Source of the DNA: Salipaludibacillus aurantiacus | GTDB lineage: Bacteria > Bacillota > Bacilli > Bacillales > Salisediminibacteriaceae | Length of the DNA stretch: 64,000 nucleotides | NCBI RefSeq assembly: GCF_900111295.1 | Contig: NZ_FOGT01000019.1 | Coordinates: forward strand, 26,393 to 90,392 | Reading direction: 5' to 3' | In this document: positions 60,602 to 64,000 of the stretch, piece by piece | How the letters are laid out: each line of letters begins with the position of its first letter | Position numbering within the stretch: the first letter of the stretch is position 1 | Position numbers and translations under genes: made by a program | Notes under the pieces: model-generated | What the model was told of the DNA's origin: nothing | The model's database searches: none | The model's input: the letters and a program-made list of their open reading frames with translations, nothing else

Positions 60602-61078
60602 ATGAGATATTTCACCCATATTACCACTTCATTATCGGCGGTAGTGTTACTTGGCGATGCGATCCCTGTAAATGTAGACACAACTTCCACACTTGCAGTT
60701 TCCGGACTTTTGCTTGGCTCTGTCCTTCCTGATATTGATGAAAGCAGATCGTGGATCGGCCGGAGAATTCCGGGGTTATCCTCCATCGCTAAAACACTGT
60801 TTGGCGGACACCGCGGGCTTACTCATTCAGGGCTTATCCTTATCTTAATGATAGCCGGGACCACCCATTTTTCTAATGAATTTCTTCTTGGCCTGTTTCT
60901 AGGAGTTATTTTGCATATTCTTGCAGATTTCTTTTCTGTCGGAGGCATTCCTCTTCTTTACCCTTTCTCTAAAAAACGCTCCCAGATCGCTCTGTATCGG
61001 ACAGGCACATGGAGCGAAGGTGTGATTTTGGTTGCCGGGGCAGCTGTATTAGTAAATCATTTACTGCCGCTATTTTAA
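60602..61078 (+). CDS. YdjM-like membrane-bound metal-dependent hydrolase family protein
   Basis: 158 aa with four or five helices. Conserved acidic/His motifs: GSVLPDIDESRSWIGRRIPG, GGHRGLTHSGLILILMIAGT, ILHILADFFSVGGIPLLYPF. These define the LexA-binding/inner-membrane hydrolase family (YdjM); its reaction is not known to me. ATG 60602 follows AGAAAGGAAAAACACAGC. Monocistronic, followed by a terminator. Confidence 0.85.
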   Translation: MRYFTHITTSLSAVVLLGDAIPVNVDTTSTLAVSGLLLGSVLPDIDESRSWIGRRIPGLSSIAKTLFGGHRGLTHSGLILILMIAGTTHFSNEFLLGLFLGVILHILADFFSVGGIPLLYPFSKKRSQIALYRTGTWSEGVILVAGAAVLVNHLLPLF

Positions 61079-61092
61079 TAAAGTTTTTGAAG

Positions 61093-61127
61093 AAAGAAGA
61101 TGCTGGCGGGAAGCGAGCATCTTCTTT
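61093..61127 (+). terminator. Terminator of the YdjM-like gene
   Basis: AAAGAAGATGCT pairs perfectly with AGCATCTTCTTT over an 11 nt loop. Confidence 0.75.
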
Positions 61128-61209
61128 GACTTATATAAAGCTTCTCTTTATACTTTATTTTTTGTAAGTATTAAACTTTTTTATCGTAAAATGAATGGAG
61201 GAACTGAAA

Positions 61210-61836
61210 ATGTCAAAAGTATTATTTATTAAAGCTAATCCAAGACCAGAAGATCAATCTGTAAGTGTTAAAATGTATAATACATTTATTTCAAACTATA
61301 AGAGTGAAAATCCTGAGGATGAGATTGAGGAGCTTGATTTATTTCAGGAGAATTTACCTTATTACGATACAGATAAAATTAACGGCATGTTCAAACAAGC
61401 CAATGGAATAGAGTTAACCCCCGCTGAACAGGAAGCTGCTGACACAGTTAACACTTATTTAAATCAATTCCTTGAAGCTGATAAAGTTATGTTTGCTTTT
61501 CCTCTTTGGAATTTTACCGTGCCAGCTGCGCTCCATACCTACCTGGACTACCTGGCACAAGCCGGAAAGACGTTTAAATACACGGCAGAAGGACCTGTCG
61601 GCCTGTTAACCGGGAAAAAAGCCGTGTTATTAAACGCACGCGGCGGCGTCTATTCTGAAGGTCCTGCACAGTCCGCTGAGATGGCTGTTAATTATGTTAA
61701 AAACTTGCTGACTTTCTGGGGAATCACAGATATTCAAACAGTCATCGTCGAAGGCCATAACCAGTTTCCGGATAAAGCAGAAGAATTGATTCAGGAAGGC
61801 ATTCAGGAGACAGCAGCGGCAGCACAGCAGTTTTAA
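61210..61836 (+). CDS. azoR: FMN-dependent NADH:quinone oxidoreductase / azoreductase
   Basis: 208 aa flavodoxin-like enzyme that reduces quinones and azo compounds with NADH. MSKVLFIKANPRPEDQSVSV (FMN phosphate loop region), FAFPLWNFTVPAALHTYLDY, AGKTFKYTAEGPVGLLTGKK and LLNARGGVYSEGPAQS match AzoR. ATG 61210 follows GGAGG with 8 nt; the upstream in-frame ATG at 61195 is inside the ribosome site region. Confidence 0.94.
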   Translation: MSKVLFIKANPRPEDQSVSVKMYNTFISNYKSENPEDEIEELDLFQENLPYYDTDKINGMFKQANGIELTPAEQEAADTVNTYLNQFLEADKVMFAFPLWNFTVPAALHTYLDYLAQAGKTFKYTAEGPVGLLTGKKAVLLNARGGVYSEGPAQSAEMAVNYVKNLLTFWGITDIQTVIVEGHNQFPDKAEELIQEGIQETAAAAQQF

Positions 61837-61999
61837 ATAAGAGAGATTAACTGCTGGTAACCATTGAACGGGATTATGAAGCTCCTTTGGAGAAACGAAT
61901 TAAGACGAGAGCCTGCAGCGCAGTCTTCCCGGACTGGTCCGCGCGAGTCCGGAAAAGCACAGTAATGGGTTCTGCTTAATGACTCTGCTTACAAAAGCA

Positions 62000-62037
62000 A
62001 GGGTGTCACCAACTGATTTTGGGACACCCTCTTTTTT
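62000..62037 (+). terminator. Terminator downstream of azoR
   Basis: AGGGTGTC pairs with GACACCCT, followed by CTTTTTT. It overlaps the end of the convergent MntP-like gene. A second hairpin CCGGACT/AGTCCGG lies at 61929-61952 without a T tract. Confidence 0.85.
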
Positions 62038-62551
62038 ATCCAAAAAAAAGTTTAAAGAATCCCATACTGAACAATACAAAAAATGGAAGAAGATTCCCGT
62101 ACTGCTGATATTTAAAAACCCTGGAATGATGGGCTAAGAAAAGGCCGAACAGAAAAAACAGGGCAAATTGAATGCCTGCAAAAACAGGAAAATAAGTGCC
62201 TATGGCATCGAAACCGGCCAACAGCCCAAACCCTATATTGTCTACATTTATAATAAGGAAGATTTTAAGAGCCACAGCACGTTTGAAAAGCCCTTCGCCA
62301 TCTATTAAATGAAATACACTGAGAATAAGCAGGAAAACCCCCGATATTTTATTAAAAAGATGAAAAGGAATGACGTCTTCCAAAGCAAGGCCAATCTGAT
62401 AAAACGCCCATAAAATGAGAGCCGTGCCCACAGTCAGCAGCAGAAAATGAATTAAGGGAAAATACTGCTTTCTGTACCCGATCAGCCATCCCCATATAAA
62501 CCCGTCGAAACTTATAAAAAATATCATGAACAACGTTGAGAAAAAAGCCAT
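62036..62551 (-). CDS. MntP/YtaF-like membrane protein
   Basis: 171 aa, six helices in two similar halves. FFISFDGFIWGWLIGYRK in helix one and FLIINVDNIGFGLLAGFDAI in helix four are the paired Asp-containing motifs of the manganese-exporter/YtaF family. The degree of divergence leaves open whether it moves manganese or is a sporulation YtaF-type protein. ATG 62551 lies 11 nt after GGGGGAGG; an in-frame GTG at 62572 lacks a site. Convergent to azoR. Confidence 0.72.
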   Translation of the reverse strand: MAFFSTLFMIFFISFDGFIWGWLIGYRKQYFPLIHFLLLTVGTALILWAFYQIGLALEDVIPFHLFNKISGVFLLILSVFHLIDGEGLFKRAVALKIFLIINVDNIGFGLLAGFDAIGTYFPVFAGIQFALFFLFGLFLAHHSRVFKYQQYGNLLPFFVLFSMGFFKLFFG

Positions 62552-62609
62552 CTCCTTCACCGCCTCCCCCACATTTATATGCTTGCCCTCAGCAAAATAT
62601 AAGACATGG

Positions 62610-62650
62610 AATTAAATGGGGGGTCTGACCCCAAATATTCAGGTTTAATT
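62610..62650. repeat. Degenerate copy of the G/C-core palindrome
   Basis: Core GGGGTC-T-GACCCC (62620-62632) within AATTAAA (62610-62616) and TTTAATT (62644-62650). It shares TGGGGGGTCTGACCCC with the palindrome at 50891-50931 but has lost one flank. Confidence 0.7.
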
Positions 62651-62721
62651 TTTATAAATAGGTGGAAAATAACAAAATAGGTTTTGAATAATTTCTTCAA
62701 AAAGGAAGGGATGATTACGTA

Positions 62722-63153
62722 ATGGACGCAAAAATGCAAGAATTAATTGATGGATTAAATGAGGATCTAGCTAACGAGTATGCAGCAACGATTATGTACA
62801 CGTACAACGCAGCAGTTGTAACAGGATTATATCGCCAGGTACTCAAGCCATTTTTCGAAGGAGAAGTCGCAGATGAGGCCGGCCACGCGCTTTACCTGTC
62901 TGAAAAAATTAAAACATTGGGCGGAACTCCAACAACTACACCTGCACCTGTTAAACAGCTTACTGATGTAAAAGACATGCTTGAAGAAGCTATGCAGGCT
63001 GAGATTGACACTATTAACCGTTATGAAACACGTAAAGAACAGGCAGAAGCTTTAGGTTTAACTGAACTGACAGTCAAACTGGATGATTTCATCGCTGATG
63101 AAACAGGCCACAAAGAAGAAATGGCCCGTCTGCTTGAAGATTCCCGTTTCTAA
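62722..63153 (+). CDS. Ferritin-like (Dps/bacterioferritin-type) protein
   Basis: 143 aa four-helix bundle. Helix A has LNEDLANEYAATIMYTYN, helix B FFEGEVADEAGHALYLSEKI (ExxH), helix C EAMQAEIDTINRYETRKEQA, and helix D DDFIADETGHKEEMARLLED (ExxH). These eight positions form a complete di-iron site, more like bacterioferritin or rubrerythrin-type ferritins than Dps. Expected to store or detoxify iron. ATG 62722 follows AAAGGAAGGGATGATTACGTA. Confidence 0.88.
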   Translation: MDAKMQELIDGLNEDLANEYAATIMYTYNAAVVTGLYRQVLKPFFEGEVADEAGHALYLSEKIKTLGGTPTTTPAPVKQLTDVKDMLEEAMQAEIDTINRYETRKEQAEALGLTELTVKLDDFIADETGHKEEMARLLEDSRF

Positions 63154-63167
63154 TAAGACATGACATT

Positions 63168-63199
63168 AAGCTCCTCTTAATCCTAAGAGGAGCTTTTTT
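63168..63199 (+). terminator. Terminator of the ferritin-like gene
   Basis: AAGCTCCTCTTA pairs perfectly with TAAGAGGAGCTT over ATCC, followed by TTTT. Confidence 0.95.
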
Positions 63200-63426
63200 C
63201 CTGCTCGCTTCAGTAATAAATAATTTATTTCTCTGCCTCTTCAATCTCCAGGTTTTTCACTCTTTCATTTCTGTCAATGCCTCTTTTTGTAACTATCCAA
63301 AAACATATAGTATGGGTTTGCACCGAACTCAATAAGGTACTTAAGTGCCCAATAAGGGCTCAAGGTATTGTGAAACCAATAAGTGTGTTACTGTTAAACT
63401 AAGGCAGAAATGAAAGGAGCTCATAT

Positions 63427-63900
63427 ATGGAGCTTATTATTTACACAAAGCGGTTAATGGTTGCTGCCTGTTCTCCTCAGTTTTTTCCTGTCATGCAGAC
63501 AGAGTCTTATAACCAGCGTCCCCATATATCAGCTCACTTGAACAGCCTGAAGAAAGATCCTTCTTTATATGGCTGGGGACCGTGGCTTATTCTTCTAAGA
63601 AATAATTCCCGGGTTATAGGTGACATAGGGTTTAAAGGAAAGCCTGATTCCAAAAAATCAATAGAAGTGGGCTATGGCATCATAACTTCTGAACGGAACA
63701 GGGGCTATGCCACAGAAGCCTTGGAAGCTCTGGTTAATTGGGCTTTTTATCTTAAAAATGTAAAATATATTACAGCTTTATGCCGGCATGATAATTATTC
63801 ATCTATCCGCGTGCTCGAAAAAATAAAAATGGTACGGTTAAAAGAAGAACACCAGATGATTCACTGGCATTTGAAAGCCAATTTAAAAACGCCCTCATGA
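63427..63900 (+). CDS. GNAT-family N-acetyltransferase
   Basis: 157 aa acetyl-CoA-dependent acetyltransferase of RimJ/RimL-like type. KSIEVGYGIITSERNRGYAT holds the acetyl-CoA loop (R-N-R-G-Y-A), followed by EALEALVNWAFYLKNVKYI and DNYSSIRVLEKIKM. Acceptor unknown. ATG 63427 follows AAAGGAGCTCATAT. A palindrome (ACGCCCTC-AT-GAGGGCGT) overlaps the stop codon. Confidence 0.9.
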   Translation: MELIIYTKRLMVAACSPQFFPVMQTESYNQRPHISAHLNSLKKDPSLYGWGPWLILLRNNSRVIGDIGFKGKPDSKKSIEVGYGIITSERNRGYATEALEALVNWAFYLKNVKYITALCRHDNYSSIRVLEKIKMVRLKEEHQMIHWHLKANLKTPS

Positions 63901-63917
63901 GGGCGTCAGGCTGTTGA

Positions 63918-63956
63918 GAAACCCACCCTTTTCAAAAAGCGTGGGTTTCTTTTTTA
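63918..63956 (+). terminator. Terminator of the GNAT gene
   Basis: GAAACCCAC pairs perfectly with GTGGGTTTC and seven T follow. A second palindrome at 63889-63906 spans the stop codon. Confidence 0.92.
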
Positions 63957-64000
63957 TTTTCTTCCCTTGATTTAGGTCATCTTCCGATGATAAAGGAATA

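Noticed and set aside
1..64000. CRISPR arrays, tRNA or rRNA genes, complete insertion sequences, phage genes
   Set aside because: None recognised; the only tandem array (58780-58905) has no spacers and no cas genes nearby, and no transposase frame was seen.

Overview
The window comes from a low-to-medium GC Firmicute of the Bacillaceae. Evidence: AGGAGG-type ribosome binding sites, frequent GTG and TTG starts, a sigX/rsiX pair, RocR with a sigma-54 promoter, CsaA, a YtvA-type LOV-STAS photoreceptor and a thi-box riboswitch. Two compatible-solute systems (OpuA ABC and a BCCT carrier), very acidic Asn/Glu-rich linkers on exported lipoproteins, and NrfHA suggest a halophilic or haloalkaliphilic, facultatively anaerobic species. 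I do not assign it further.

Layout. 1-5.4 kb: proline/ornithine catabolism (putB partial, rocD, rocA) facing its sigma-54 activator gene rocR across a dense control region. 5.4-9.1 kb: a TM-repeat channel-like protein, then rsiX-sigX behind an autoregulatory ECF promoter. 9.2-13.4 kb: GbsR-type regulator and the opuAA-AB-AC glycine betaine importer. 13.5-16.6 kb: TPP riboswitch and thiE-thiS-thiG-thiO. 16.7-19.3 kb: a TTNG-repeat membrane protein, a GerMN lipoprotein with its own SigX-type promoter, and a 462 bp non-coding repeat element. 19.4-22.6 kb: flavin reductase and the cadC-cadA metal efflux pair, in which cadA carries an in-frame UGA at a metal-binding cysteine. 22.6-27.4 kb: DUF2628 protein, CsaA, a BCCT transporter with a long octapeptide-repeat tail, and tandem fluoride channels. 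27.7-31 kb: PTS EIIBC, LacI regulator, STAS protein, cold-shock protein. 31.5-40.3 kb: lipoprotein, nagB-nagA, SIS protein, two Cof-type phosphatases and phnD-C-E-E. 40.6-43.4 kb: SulP carrier, UspA, methyltransferase. 43.4-45.6 kb: nrfH-nrfA with an Fnr-type promoter. 45.7-53.4 kb: MarR/MATE, nucleotidase, a candidate non-coding RNA, YczE-like protein, heme-copper-oxidase-like fragment and YtvA. 53.5-58.6 kb: galK-galE-galT plus a ROK regulator. 58.7-64 kb: a 21 bp tandem repeat, GltS, YdjM-like protein, AzoR, MntP/YtaF-like protein, ferritin-like protein and a GNAT acetyltransferase.

How the parts work together. putB and rocD both make pyrroline-5-carboxylate (directly or as semialdehyde), which rocA oxidises to glutamate. 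RocR is expected to act on the -12/-24 promoter from the boxes beside it. SigX links its own operon to the unlinked GerMN lipoprotein through matching promoters, and RsiX also carries a GerMN-like domain. CadC should repress cadCA through two palindromes that flank or overlap the promoter.

Most notable observation. cadA codon 14 is UGA exactly where the GFTCxxC metal-binding motif needs its first Cys. A perfect 7 bp hairpin with a GUU loop lies 10 nt downstream, in the geometry of a bacterial SECIS. Either this is an undescribed selenocysteine-containing metal ATPase or it is a recent nonsense mutation. The 18-octad tail of the BCCT carrier, the SigX/GerMN link, a candidate ~330 nt RNA and several dispersed palindromes also deserve a second look. 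No tRNA, rRNA, CRISPR array or complete insertion sequence was seen.
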